Assembly: GCA_018398575.1 (NCBI GenBank) | Contig: JAGTXZ010000010.1 | Span: 372,001 to 436,000, forward strand | Length of the DNA stretch: 64,000 bases | Reading direction: 5' to 3' | Source: Ampelomyces quisqualis | Lineage: Eukaryota; Ascomycota; Dothideomycetes; Pleosporales; Phaeosphaeriaceae | Part shown: positions 43,079 through 55,400 of the stretch, piece by piece | How positions within the stretch are numbered: position 1 is the first letter of the stretch | Layout of the letters: each line of letters opens with the position of its first letter | Notes under the pieces: generated by a model | What the model was told of the DNA's origin: nothing | What the model saw: only the letters and a program-made list of their open reading frames with translations | The model's database searches: none | Made by a program: the position numbers and the translations under genes

Positions 43079-44182
43079 TCATTTGTGCTTTTCCCGATGC
43101 CCGAACCGGTCATAGGCATCATACCAGCCCTTCATTTCCCACCGCCGGCTCCTCAGCCAGGCCTTTGTTTTGTCATTGTTATATAGATATGGCTGTGTCC
43201 ACCACTTTTCGTGCACACTCACGACTCCCTTCTCAATGTCGACGTCTGTCGGACACCTAATGTTCCACGTGTAATCCAGCTCCTGCCACGGCATTGGGCC
43301 GCCCCATGCGTGGACCATGTTCATCAGATTTTGCTCGAGGTATTTGGGGTCGAAGGAGTTGGGGATGTCGAGGAACGAGCGGTAGTGGTTGAACGAGTGG
43401 ATCGATGGGGCGAGCATGAAGAATCCGGCGTTGAAGTTGCCGATATCTTTGAGGCCGGTGCCGTCTGTGGGTGGGAATTCGTGCGTCGAGTCCCAGACCT
43501 CGTGTAGGGAGGCGAGGAGGTATGTGGGTGGAAGGGGAGCTTCGCCCTCAAGTGCGGTGTAGTTGTCCATGTGCTTGGTTTTCTGGATCTGCGTGGCGGG
43601 GTCCTGGAAGACGCCGTCGAGCGGGTGGACCAGCATGCTGTCGCCGTCCAAGACTAGGATGCGGCTATACTGCGTCATTTCAAACACGCGCAGCTTCGTC
43701 ATGGCGTCGGCCAAGCGCGGAATTTCAGCATTGTCGAAGGGGAGGAACTCCACGGGGTAGACAATGGCGCCGTCGCGCTCGAGGCGGTCGCGCCGTGACT
43801 GTGAGACCGAGGGCGTGACCATGACGACGACGTCGATGTCTCTGGTGCGGGTCTTGGGGTTGTGCAGGAGCTGCCAGACGAGAATGCGGACGGCGACGAA
43901 GTAGTTGTCATTCTCGAGGTCTTCGTCGTGGACGAGGGTGGAGGAGAGAAAGGTCACGTAGGCGAGCTTCTCGCTGCCGCCGGGGTGCTTGCCGTTGTTG
44001 TTGGGGTTGGCGTGCTCCGGACTGACGGTGTTGTCTGCGACGCGCGCAGGGGCGTCTTTGTGGGCGGCCTGCGCGGGCAGGTATTCGAGTACGGCGTAGT
44101 GTCGCGAGAAGGCGAACAGCAGGCAGATGGCCAGGAAGGCGGCCGTCATGGCCACTAGGCGCTTCTGCGCGAGGCCGGCCAT
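43079..44182 (-). CDS. GT8-like (glycogenin/GNT1-type) type II membrane glycosyltransferase
   Basis: A single exon of 367 residues. One N-terminal hydrophobic segment (LVAMTAAFLAICLLFAFS, residues 9-26) fits a Golgi type II anchor. A stem follows, then the catalytic domain: LAYVTFLSS, DIDVVVMVTP, YSRILVLDGDSMLVHPLDGV with the metal-binding DxD at 179-181, GNFNAGFFMLAPS and VHEKWWTQPYLY. This is the layout of glycogenin-like GT8 enzymes such as fungal GlcNAc transferase GNT1. Donor and acceptor are unknown; it is likely to modify wall or secreted glycans. Confidence 0.9.
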   Translation of the reverse strand: MAGLAQKRLVAMTAAFLAICLLFAFSRHYAVLEYLPAQAAHKDAPARVADNTVSPEHANPNNNGKHPGGSEKLAYVTFLSSTLVHDEDLENDNYFVAVRILVWQLLHNPKTRTRDIDVVVMVTPSVSQSRRDRLERDGAIVYPVEFLPFDNAEIPRLADAMTKLRVFEMTQYSRILVLDGDSMLVHPLDGVFQDPATQIQKTKHMDNYTALEGEAPLPPTYLLASLHEVWDSTHEFPPTDGTGLKDIGNFNAGFFMLAPSIHSFNHYRSFLDIPNSFDPKYLEQNLMNMVHAWGGPMPWQELDYTWNIRCPTDVDIEKGVVSVHEKWWTQPYLYNNDKTKAWLRSRRWEMKGWYDAYDRFGHREKHK

Positions 44183-44499
44183 GATTGGTGCGGAGCTCCG
44201 CCGAGGGTGGGGTGGCGAGTGGGGGGTTCAGTGTTCTAGGAGACGAGCCTTAGAGCTGAGCGAGACTTGGAATCAGAAGATAAGGGAATGAACGGATCAA
44301 AAAGCTCGTCCTCGTCCTTCCGATAGAAGATCAGATTATATACGGAAAAGCCTTTCAAAAGTCTTTCCCCCCCTCAGTTACAGGGTTAAATTAGCACGAA
44401 TGTCTCTGTGACATAGCCTTTGGCCCTTTCCTCTCTCCTCTCCTCTCCTTTTCTTCCATCTTTAGTTAGATAAATTACAAGATAACAAGAAGCTTACAG
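44183..44499. other. Intergenic region
   Basis: Upstream flank of the glycosyltransferase. It includes CT-rich runs (about 44430-44460) and no gene. Confidence 0.5.
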
Positions 44500-45068
44500 T
44501 AGGGTCTGTTCGGGGACCCTAGCTCTGTGCCGAGATTTCGCTCGATCGGGCACCAGTTTGATACTAAAGTTGAGATGGAGTTCAGTGAAACAGCGGTTGT
44601 AGAGGCATAAAGAGGGTTAAGTTTGCTAGCTTTTGCACTAAGAGTTTTCACCCGCTTAGTGCTTGCATAGCCCACAATCTATCCCCTTGAGTTTGCTAGA
44701 GCTATTACTACGATTCTAGTACGGAGAAGGCTCGATTACTATATTGCTGCTAGTTGTCCCATCTCATCTATATGATTGTCGCTATGGATCTAGAGCTCCA
44801 AAAGCCTACTCCGTATTGTAGTTGCCGTTGCTGCTATCGTTGCCACTGCTCCTACCATAATCGCTACCTATACAGAAGAGGTAAAGTTTCAAAAGTCACA
44901 ACGAGCTGACACGAGCTAAACAGGTGCCAAACACAACCTCTAGTTCTAGCCCTATTCAGGCAAAGTAGTAGCTTCGCACTACTACAACCCTTTTGTCACC
45001 TACCTTACGGAGTACCGGGTCTCGGATCAAAATCTTAGCACGGAGCTAGTGTACCGAACAGATTCTTA
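44500..45068. mobile_element. Non-autonomous DNA transposon remnant with diverged terminal inverted repeats
   Basis: The left end TAGGGTCTGTTCGG...CCTAGCTCTGTGCCGAGATTT is matched by the reverse complement of the right end (AATCTGTTCGG...ACTAGCTCCGTGCTAAGATTT) over about 50 bp with scattered mismatches. The ~470 bp interior is non-coding and stop-rich. No target duplication is visible. It belongs to a different family from the GGGGACGAC elements. Confidence 0.6.
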
Positions 45069-45211
45069 AAAAAAGGAAGCGAGCCAAGGGGAGGAATACA
45101 GCTTTAGGTTCTTGGTGCTAAGCTGCGCGTATAACTACGCTGCTTGTGGGGCAGGTATGGAAAGATAAACTGGCTGAAGATCCCCGATTTAGTTTCGAGG
45201 TCTATTTAGTG

Positions 45212-45782
45212 GGGGACGACAAAACCGTTAACGTGCCAAGATGTGTTATGTTGTAATATTAAATGTCACCAGTTTAGAAGCCGGTTATATTTAGTTAGCG
45301 TTCCTACCCAAATTGCAATTCAGCCCAACCTACTCCGTACACTTCTACACAAGATACCTAAATATTATTCTTGTGATAGCTTTCTTGGTGTTAACTTTCT
45401 ATCCTTATAGCTACCTCTACAAACACTGCCAGCGAACCTAGCTTCCACCAAGGGCTTTAAAACCCACCAAATCTCACCCAATTTCGAGAAGATCTCTTCA
45501 CACTAAGTATACAGGTAACGTGTAGAGTTGTATATCGTGTTGTACAATCAAGACTACCAGCAACATGGGGATTGTTAGCTACAACACCACGTTTCTGTCT
45601 ACAAGCCAAAAAACCAGCTTTAAATCTTAGGCATGACGGATACCTGTGTGATGTGATCTACAGTCAAAGACACGTCGCAATTTGGGTGGGAACGCTAACA
45701 ATATATGACTAGGCCGTGACGATGAGCCCCACCAGTAACATTCAATATTACATCTTGGCACGTTGACGGTTTAGTTGTCCTC
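45212..45782. mobile_element. MITE copy B, same family as 3501-3895
   Basis: The left end GGGGACGACAAAACCGTTAA with CGTGCCAAGATGTGTTATG, and the right end CATCTTGGCACGT...GGTTTAGTTGTCC, match copy A. Inner blocks are shared too (GTTAGCGTTCC; GTGGGAACGCTAACAATATAT; CCAGCTTTAAATCT). It is 571 bp, longer than copy A by interior sequence, and no target duplication is visible. Its right end is 52 bp from the translin start codon. Confidence 0.85.
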
Positions 45783-45834
45783 ACGAGACCAAGCATCAGC
45801 AATCAGTAGTACTCGCCTCATAAGAAGTTCGAAG

Positions 45835-46879
45835 ATGCCCGGCGTCACCCCAGCAATTTTCCACGACTTGCAGGCCCGCGTCGACGAGGATACTGCAGTC
45901 CGCGACGTGAGTGGCCGGCCCACGCCACAGCACGTGAGCACGCACTCATCACGCGACAGGAACTAAAGGACATCATCCAAGCGCTCGAGAGGCAGAGTGT
46001 GCATCCCACACGTGACACACGGCAACCATGCTGCCCAGCTAAACTCCCGCAGACCGCAATGTCTCGTTCGTGCTGTCGAGGGCGCACTCTACGCCTGTTG
46101 GCCAACGTTGGTAGCCGCCTTGTTCATGCTGGACTCGCAGCTAATCATGGCTGCAGTGCCCGACATCCTCGATGTGGCAAAAGAGCCCATCGCTGATGTA
46201 GTCGCGACGGTGGGCAAGCTGTCGCACGCTGCTTCCAAGATGCCATACTACAAGTTCAATAACATGTGGAGCCGTCAGATGCAGGGTGCTGTATGTTCAG
46301 CAACATGTCCCCTACTATCTAATCAAACCCGGCGCTGACGATACTCCAGGTCGAAGGCCTGCTACTCTGGGGCTGGCTCGGAGGCTACAAGTATCAGGGT
46401 GGCGGGGTCAAGTGCGGAGACTTGCTCACCATCCAAGACCTGGGCGACATACTGCACAGTATGTTCAGACTCCAAAGCTTCGCACACACCCCAGCATACT
46501 CACTTAGCACAGTCCCCGTCAACCTCAAGGACCGCGACGAGTTCCACCTCTCGCTGGAAGAGTATCTGCAGTCACTCATCTCGCTTGTCGAAGAGCTGGT
46601 ATCGTCCACCATCTCGTCAAAGGCCAAGCCAAATGCTGACATGTCCAACAGACGCGTCTTGCCCGCAACGCCGTCACGCTAGGCGATTATGAGCGGCCAC
46701 TCCTCATCAACCAGTTCGTCAAGGACTTGCACGCAGGCTTCCAGATGCTCAACCTCAAAAACGACAGCTTGCGTCGCCGCAGTGACGGGCTCAAATACCG
46801 GGTCAAGGATGTCGAGGATGTCGTGTACGACCTGTCACTAAGGAATTTGGTTCCGAAGAAACCCGAGCAGGCGCAGTGA
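45835..46879 (+). CDS. Translin (RNA/ssDNA-binding C3PO subunit)
   Basis: Seven exons (45835-45906, 45960-45996, 46053-46096, 46141-46290, 46350-46458, 46513-46598, 46652-46879) give 241 residues, the normal translin size of about 230. Family segments appear only after splicing: FVLSRAHSTP, then ASKMPYYKFNNMWSRQMQGA, LLLWGWLGGYK, ILHIPVNLKDRDEFHLSLEE, TRLARNAVTLGDYERPLLIN and LRRRSDGLKYRVKDVEDVVY. The third intron is only 44 bp with a GTTGGC donor; it is the one join chosen mainly by frame and homology. Translin forms octamers and, with TRAX, the C3PO ribonuclease involved in RNAi and tRNA processing. A transposon forms most of the immediate promoter. Confidence 0.93.
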
Positions 46880-47203
46880 CTGATGGGCTGATGTGCTTGC
46901 ATGCGCGCTTTTGGTGCTGTACACAATTCCAAAAGACGGAAGACGCAATCGGCGTTTCGACCGACACTCAGCCAGAAACCATCAGAGGAGAGAAAAATAT
47001 CATCTTGTCACGTACAACAGTGCCCCATCCATGTCAATGCATGAAGCGATGCTTCGCGGGTGCTCAACTAACTAGGTCGTGGTGCACGGACATGTCCCAA
47101 CTTCCCATTCCCGATCCCTGACGCGCAGCCTGCAATGAACTCATCCAAGTAGCACATGGCACACGACAGATACACATAGACTTTGAGAATTCTTCCCCCA
47201 AAC
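46880..47203. other. Intergenic region
   Basis: This 324 bp between translin and the PIG-F gene holds nothing recognisable. Confidence 0.5.
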
Positions 47204-48072
47204 ATGGCCAGCAAAATCATCATTGACGCATCCGCATCCGCATCCGCTACCTCGAAGCCCAAACCCAACGCCGCCGCGCCCATTGAGCCTCTGGAGAACG
47301 ACTTTGCGCGGCTATACAGACATGCCCACTCCGCCGTGATTCTGTCCATGTACGCCTTCTCATTCAAAGCCATTGTCGCAGACCCCGTCCCGTCGCTCCT
47401 GAACCTGCTGGCGCCGCTTGCAATAGCGCAAATAGGATACGTCACTGCATGCCTGCCGCCCACGGGCGAGTCGCCCAAGGTCAAGAAGAGCAAGCCTGGC
47501 GAGAAAAAGAAGCATACTCCGGGCAGGTTGGAGAGTGGTGTGAATGGAACCATGGTGGTAAGTAGACAGCGAAAACCGCCTCTCCAGCCGTGCGTCGAGC
47601 TGACGCGCAGTAGCCCGCCTTCCTCTCTCTCCTACTCACAGCGCTCGCATCAACGCCCCTCCTCACTGCGACGCTCGTCCTTTTCGGCGCCCCCGCAACC
47701 ACACATCACCTCCATACGCTTCTCTGCGGCGCTCACGTTGCGCTGCTGAGCACATTCCCACTTGTATACGTGCACGGCGTGAATGGCGAGACTTGGAGGC
47801 AGATTGTCGCGCTTCTGTTGCCCATGGACGAGGTGTACGGCGGATTGATTGGCACCGTACTGGGAGCGTGGTTGGGCGCAATCCCTATACCTTTGGACTG
47901 GTGAGCACGTTCGGCGATGGCTAAACTTGGATGGAAAGGCTAATCTCCTCACAGGGACCGCGAATGGCAGAAGTGGCCCGTTACCATCGTCACCGGAGCG
48001 TACATCGGCTATGCAGTGGGCAAACTGCTTGGAGGGACCCTGCTCAAAGGGAAGAAGATCATGTTCGCCTAG
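47204..48072 (+). CDS. GPI11: GPI-anchor biosynthesis protein PIG-F/GPI11
   Basis: Three exons (47204-47557, 47614-47900, 47955-48072; introns 56 and 54 bp) give 252 residues. It is a polytopic ER membrane protein that helps transfer ethanolamine phosphate to the GPI core mannoses. Hydrophobic segments include PVPSLLNLLAPLAIAQIGYV, PAFLSLLLTALASTPLLTAT and HVALLSTFPLVYVHG. The hallmark C-terminal block GTVLGAWLGAIPIPLDWDRE, then WQKWPVTIVTGAYIGYAVG, is completed by the second splice. The cytosolic loop (SPKVKKSKPGEKKKH) is Lys-rich. The acceptor of intron 1 is read as GCAGTAG, required to avoid an in-frame stop. Confidence 0.93.
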
Positions 48073-48800
48073 CCGGCGTAAATGCTCCATCTCAAGCTTG
48101 TGGTGTTATGCATTGGCTACATTCGCCGCGTAACTAAGGCCTATGCTTGGGTTACACAACACGATCAATATCCTAAATCGCGTATTTAACAGCAACGCCA
48201 GTAAGGCGTAAATACTCCCAAATGTGCCTTGTGCTGAGTCACCATCTTCCAGCCTCTGAGCCTCGGATCGACCCGAGCATCCATTTCATCTGCATTTTTC
48301 ACGCGGCATACCCAAACAGGCAAGTCCGGCGCAAACCATCCACTTCATTTGCGTACCATACTGCATGTAGTATATCGTGGTTTACGGGAGTTCAATATTG
48401 GAAACCGGCAAGACTGTGTGGCCAATGATCGACACACTTGGGCAGCGGGGTTGGCTGAAATTACGTTCGGCGGGGCGGACGACGCGGGGAAAGGGTACAT
48501 AAAGTAGTGCGAGGAGCCGCGAGAGCTTTTGCAGCGTTGGTTTTGAAGTTTGAAATTTGGGATTGTGTGCAGGATAAATCACCGTTTCTGTGCAGTACTG
48601 CTATTTAAAGACGCTGAAATTACAGGTGAGTACGATTGTTGCCGAGGTTGGTTCAGCCTGGTAGAATTGGGTCGCCTTGATACTTGTAAATACTGACGAG
48701 GAACCGACTCAAAGGAACACAAAAACAGCAAGCTTCATACTCACAATACAAATTCCATTACAGCCAAATCTAATCCCAGAATCACGCATACACCGCAAAA
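48073..48800. other. Intergenic region upstream of dihydroxyacetone kinase
   Basis: 728 bp without a recognised gene. The last 100 bp are A/C-rich, as in fungal 5' leaders. Confidence 0.5.
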
Positions 48801-50650
48801 ATGTCGCGAAAACACTTCTTCCCCTCCCCCGAAGGCGTAGTCGTGCACATGCTCAACTCCCTCGTCACCCGCAACCAGCACATGGGCCTCGACATCGAAA
48901 ACCGCGTCGTATACAACCTCGCCCACCCACCCTCACAAGTCACGCTCATCTCCGGCGGCGGCTCCGGCCACGAGCCCGCATGGTCCGGCTTCGTGGGCGA
49001 CGGCATGCTTTCTGCCGCCGTGTGCGGCGACATTTTTGCATCCCCTTCCACAAAGCAAATCATGGCTGGTATACGCAACGTACCGTCCAACGAGGGCGTG
49101 ATTCTTTGCATTACGAATTACACGGGGGATATGTTGCATTTTGGCCTCGCGAGGGAAAAGGGCCAGGCCCTGGGTTGTAAAGTCGATGTAGTGTGCATGG
49201 CAGAAGACGCTGCGCTGGGGAGGGAGAAGAGCGAAAAGGTGGGAAGGAGAGGGTTAGCCGGGAATTTGTTGGTCATTAAACTTGTGGGCGCGGCGAGTCA
49301 GAAAGGGTGGGCGTTTGAGAGGTGTAGGAAAATAGGAGAGTTGGGGAATAGTCAGTTGGTTACGATTGGGACGAGTTTGGATCATTGCCATGTTCCGGGT
49401 CGAGAGGCCTTTGAGTCGGTCGAAGACGCGGCGTGCGTGTTGGGAATGGGCATACATAATGAGCCGGTGAGTTTGATATCATTTCCATGCCGAGATGTGG
49501 CATTCGAAAAACGATGGACTACTGACCATGACAGGGACTTCGAACTATTTCGCCAATGCCCAGTCCACAAGATATCATCAAGGAGATGCTTCGCTATCTT
49601 CTCGATCCTTCCGACAAAGACCGCGCTTTCGTCTCCTTTTCACCGACCGATAATGTCGTTATGCTGTGTAACAACTTCGGTGGTCTATCCAACCTCGAAT
49701 TCGACGCTATGGTCAACATCACACTTGAAAAGCTCAAATCAGACTGGTCCATTGTCCCGAAACGCATCTATGCCGGTATCCTCGAAACCAGTCTCAACGG
49801 CCAAGGTTTCAGCATTACCCTCGGCAACATGACCGGCATAGCCAAAGCCATGGACCTCAGCGATGAAGATATCTTCAAACTCCTCGACGCCCCCACAAAT
49901 GCACCAGCATGGCCAAAGAATGGATACCGACCTGTCACAGTAGATAGAGAAACCGAAAAACTCCGCAACGCAGCAAACGCCGCACACGCCAACTCCTCCG
50001 CCGTCCACAAAGGCCCCGCCACACCACCATACCTTATCCCCGTCCTCCGAACAGCATGCAAAGCCGCCCTTGCCGCCGAGCCCACAATCACGCAGTACGA
50101 CCTACAAATGGGCGACGGCGACTGCGGCGAAGCCGTCGCCGGCGTATGTAAATCCATCCTTTCCAACATCGACGCCGCGGAGTCCAACCCGCCGTCACTC
50201 CTCGCGCTCCTCGAATCCATTGGCGAAAACGTCGAAGACGTAGGCGGCTCCCTCGGCGCCATTCTCTCCATCCTCGTAACTGCTTTCACAAACAGCCTGG
50301 CTTCCCTCACCCTCGACGATTCCGCGCCGCTGCACTTATCCACCGTATCCTCCGCCGCGGCCATGGCGTTGGAGAATCTCAAAAACTACACTTCCGCTCG
50401 CGAGGGGGATCGGACCGTCATGGACGTCTTGATCCCGTTTATTCGCGAGTTGGAGGAAAGTAGGAATGTGAGCAAAGCGATTGATGTCGCTGAACAAAGT
50501 GCGCAGAGGACGAGTCAAATGAAGGCCAAGTTTGGGCGGGCGACATATGTTAGTGAGGATGGGAGTGAGAGGAGTCGGATTCCGGATCCGGGGGCGTATG
50601 CGGTGGCCGTGTGGTTGAGGGGATTGGGGGACGGGTTTCGGGTTGGGTAA
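48801..50650 (+). CDS. Dihydroxyacetone (glycerone) kinase, ATP-dependent DAK1-DAK2 type
   Basis: Two exons (48801-49466 and 49535-50650; 68 bp intron, phase 0) give 593 residues, the usual size of fungal DAK. The N-terminal DhaK domain has ISGGGSGHEPAWSGFVGDGM (about 50-69), and SLDHCHVPG (about 193-201) carries the His that binds dihydroxyacetone covalently. The C-terminal DhaL domain has QMGDGDCGEAVAGV for Mg-ATP and GGSLGAILSILV, plus the late GDRTVMDVL. It phosphorylates dihydroxyacetone in the cytosol, for glycerol catabolism and detoxification. The intron removes a stop-containing stretch and restores GLRTISPMPS. Confidence 0.97.
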
Positions 50651-52436
50651 TTGCGAAGAGAGGGAAGGGAGCATAAGTGTCTGAATATCTATCAATGGTT
50701 TTCATTGTGGTTTGGGATTTTCCTACACGGTAAGCAGCGGCGCGGTGAGCAATGGTGCTTCTGCCTTGATTGCGAGATCTCACGACAAGACATGTCACGC
50801 AAATACTGAACGATTATGCAGTGTGGTCAAGCTCAAGTCATACATCTACCAATGACCTTGATCAAGAAAGACAGGACTTGTTGGTTATCCAAGCATACCA
50901 TCAGGTGGCCAAGTCCTTAGGATTGCAAGGTCGAAATGTACCGACCAAGCACTTGGGTTCACTGAATTGCGCCCTTGCGCTGTTCAATCCATCTGATTGG
51001 TATGCATATTGAGTGTAAGTTCGGATAAAAAATCCAGGGTAAACACATCCTGCCCAAGAGTGTTATCTCACCCACATGCGCTTGTTTCAATAATGGCTTG
51101 TTTTCTTGGATGCTTCGGATTCGAAGACATGCCGAGCAGTTTGGTACGGAGGACGATAAACCATGTCCAAAGCACATCCAGACACGTTCAGACTTCTTCC
51201 GAGACGGATCGATGGGTATCTTGATACAAATCCTCGAGAGAAATCGTTACAGCGATGTGGGCATTCCATCGAGTTCGGTTGACGTTTTTGCCCTGCGACA
51301 TGAAGTGTGGGAGCGACTGAGTCCAAAGAATAAGCCGTGCAGCGGCAGGCGTGTCTAACGTAGAGTCGTGAAGAAGAGCCGGGGGGCGAACATGTGAGCA
51401 TAAATACTCACTTCAAGAAGAGATTGCTGAACACTGCTAGCGGTGAAGTAGTTTGCGTGCTTGCCGTGTGCTCATCCTACCTTGCATACCAATCTCAAGC
51501 GCGCGAATGTAGCGCGTTTGGTGGACAAGGGGCGACGAGAGATCGAGACCAGTAAAGCAATATGCGAACTTGCTCGGGCCGGCAAGTACCGTGGGTACTC
51601 TTGCTTCAAACCCAATACGAGCAGTCTTGAGAACGTGCCAGTAGGGGCCTTTGAGGCTGCTACTGCTACTTTGTCCTCCATGCAGACGTCGCTGTGGAGC
51701 TTCGCGGTACGTGTACTTACTTTCCTTCGCCATGTCATGTGCATCATTCGTCCAGCGACGTCCCGACGCCGAATTGGATCTACCCGAAAGTAAGCGGTTC
51801 GCACACCCGTAGACCACTTCACATTTTACTTCCGTTACGAGATCACGCCATCCAGTTTGACAGCAGGATAAAGCGGCAAGCATCATTGACTCGCGGTGTG
51901 GGATATGCTCGGAGTTGGAATTATAGTGGAACTTAGTCAGGTTAGTTGAGGAGGTGCGGGTGAAGGGATGCGTGTTTACAGGTACGATCGTGTCTCAAGT
52001 AGGTTCGGATTGTAAGTGAAGGCTGTGATAGTTGTGCGAGCGGGCCAGCGTGATGATCATGGACTGAGATTTTGACACGACAATGCTTTGAAAGACTCCG
52101 TAGCGGAATGCGACTGTTGATGTAGACATATCGTCCTTGCAGCACACATACCTTTGCAATGCCATTTTCTCCGGTGATTTCTGGCAGCTCCCAGCATCCG
52201 AGCAAGTCCGCATAAACATGGTTAAGAATTCATCGCGTTTGGCGGTGCACGTACAATTTGCCAATGTGTAACTTTCCCAAGAATGCGCCTAGCGATCGCG
52301 CATTCCATATTACCAGAATCGTTGAGTTTTGTGGAAGAAAACATGGAAGAGACATATAAGGGCTTGGGGACATTACTGAAACACAAACCAGAGTCTTGCA
52401 CTTGGCAAGACTGAAGACTGACGGCGGAACAACAGC
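50651..52436. other. Interval with a TATA box near its end but no recognisable gene
   Basis: 1.8 kb of short frames on both strands with no family resemblance. A TATAAG at about 52355 lies 80 bp before the start of the secreted repeat protein and is its likely TATA box. Confidence 0.5.
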
Positions 52437-55400
52437 ATGTCTTCGGCTCCGAAACGGTTTTCATCGCTCCTTGTGCTTGGGCTCTTGACGCCTGGCATTG
52501 CTGGAGCCCCAACTGGAGGCAAAGCCGAACAACAGGGCTCTCGGGTCAAGGCCGAGAATGTTGTGAAGCGACAAGCGGTAAGAAACGCCCTGCTCGACAC
52601 ATGCGGTCTGTGTCCGGCTATCCAGAGGTTGGCGCCAATTCTTCCCCAAGCGATCCAGGACCAGGCAGATGAGGTCAACGATGGCCTGCGGAGTCTCATC
52701 AATACACTCGGACCCGACGTTCTGCAAAACCTTTTAAATGGGCTCCCGGACAGCGCCCTGGCCCCTCTCACGGGTACACCGAGTTTACCAGGTTTGCTGC
52801 CTTCGAGCTTACCAACAGACATTCTCGGTGGCATCATTCCCTCGGGCCTACCGACAAATATTTTGGGCGCGCTCCCTTCAGGTCTACCGACCAATGCCCT
52901 AGGCAACCTGATCCCATCAGGATTGCCCACCAACATTCTCGATGAGCTGCTGCCGTCAGGGCTACCAACAAACATTCTTGGCGGACTTCCCACAGCCCTG
53001 CCGACAGATGCCCTCGGTGGCATAATTCCCTCAGGGCTCCCAACAGACATCTTGGGCGCTCTGCCATCAGGTCTACCGACCAACGCCCTCGGCAATCTGA
53101 TCCCATCGGGCCTACCAACCAACATTCTCGATGAGCTGCTGCCGTCAGGGCTACCGACAAACATTCTTGGCGGACTTCCCACGGCCCTGCCGACAGATGC
53201 CCTCGGTGGCATAATTCCCTCAGGGCTCCCAACAGACATCCTTGGAGCACTTCCCAGTGGGCTACCCACAAACGCCCTTGGTGGGCTCATTCCCTCGAGT
53301 CTACCCACTAATATCCTCGACGGCCTCAACGGCGTCCTTCCAACCGGAACTGGCGGACCTGGTGGCCTGCCAACCGACATACTTGGTGGCATAATTCCAT
53401 CTGGTCTCCCAACCGATATCCTCGGCGCGCTGCCATCAGGCCTGCCCACCAATATCCTTGGTGGATTGATCCCTTCGGCCCTCCCATCCAACGTCCTTGA
53501 CGGGCTTGACAACATTCTTCCGTCTGCCCTGCCGACAAACGTTCTTGGTGGACTACCGACTGGTTTGCCGACCAACGTACTCGACAATCTAGGCGGAATT
53601 GTTACGTCGGGTTTGCCCTCAGACATCCTGGGTCAACTCCCCACTGGCCTACCGACTAACGCACTTGGTAATCTGATCCCATCGGGTCTGCCTACAAATG
53701 TTTTGAGTGATCTCGTCAACGCACTTCCATCAGGACTGCCAGGCGCTCTGGCATCGGGTCTTCCTGCAGCTCTTCCGACCGACGTCCTTGGCGGAATCCT
53801 GACATCAGGTCTGCCCACTGACATTCTTGGTGGACTCCCAACCGGACTGCCTACCAACCCTCTCGGAAACCTAATCCCATCGGGCCTACCAGCAAACGTG
53901 CTAAGCGATCTCGTCAATGCACTACCATCAGGCCTGCCCGCGAATCCGCTCGACGTTTTGAGCGGACTTCCACCTGCCCCGGCGCTGCCCACCGATGTTC
54001 TCGGAGGTATCCTGACATCTGGTCTACCCACTGATATTCTCGGTGGACTCCCAACCGGACTACCTACCAACCCTCTCGGAAATCTAATCCCATCGGGCCT
54101 ACCAGCAAACGTGCTAAGCGATCTCGTCAATGCACTACCATCAGGCTTGCCCGCGAATCCGCTCGACGTTTTGAGCGGACTTCCACCTGCCCCGGCGCTG
54201 CCCACCGACGTCCTCGGAGGTATCCTGACATCTGGTCTGCCCACTAACATTCTTGGTGGTCTCCCAACTGGATTGCCCACCAACGCGCTAGGCAACCTAA
54301 TTCCATCAGGTGTGCCGGCAAATGTTCTCAGCGATCTGGTGAATGCACTTCCAACAGGTTTGCCCACGAATCCGCTTGACGTCCTGAGCGGACTTCCAGG
54401 TGTGATCAGTGGATTGCCTGCGCCGACACAGATTTTGCCCGGTGTTCTACCTTCAGGTCTTCCAGCGAACCCACTTGACATCCTAAGTGGTCTTCCTGGT
54501 GCACTCCCCTCCGGCTTGCCTGCAAATCCACTTGACATTCTGAGTGGTCTTCCTGGTGTTCTTCCGTCAGGCCTCCCAGCAAACCCACTTGACATTCTGA
54601 GTGGTCTGCCCGGCGCACTTCCGTCTGGCCTCCCAGCGGTATTGAGCGGCCTGCCTTTGCCCACCAACGTTGTTGGCGGTCTTCCTAATATCTTGACCGG
54701 GCTCCCCGTACCAACCAACGTTTTGGGTGGCCTTCCCAGTGTCCTGAACGGCGGTCTACCAACCAGTGCACTTGGCGGAGTTGTAGGAGCAATCCCAACC
54801 AACGCCTTGGGTGAACTGGTGCCCAACGTCCTGAGCGGCCTGGGCGCAGTTCCGTCTGCTCTTGGAGGAGCTGTACCTGCTGTGACCAACATCCTCGGCG
54901 GCCTTCCAAACCTCGGTGGCGTACCCACGCCCACGCTCGGATCTGTTCCCGTGAACACCCCAGGCGGTCTTCTAGGAGGTCTGGGTGGTCTGGGCGCAGT
55001 TCCGTCTGCCCTCGGAGGAGCTATACCTGCCGTGACCAACATCCTTGGCGGCCTTCCAAACCTTGGTGGCGTACCCACACCCACGCTCGGATCCGTCCCC
55101 GTGACTACTCCCGCCCCAGGCGGACTTCTTGGCGGACTTGGCGGTCTGGGTGGACTGGTACCAACCGCCGCGACTAAACCCCTGGGCGGACTCCTCGACG
55201 GTAGGCCTGGTGGGTCAACGCAGACTACGCCAGCCAGCGCTCTTCCCAGCGGAGTTCTCGCAAGCGGCAGTGTCAACGATCGCGTGTACAAGTACACATT
55301 CTTCGCGAACGGTATTGTCCAGATTAACAACTCGTACCTGCAGCCCAAGCGAGGTATCCTCTCAGGCTTCCTCTCGGACAGAACGCTGGCTGGACTGTTC

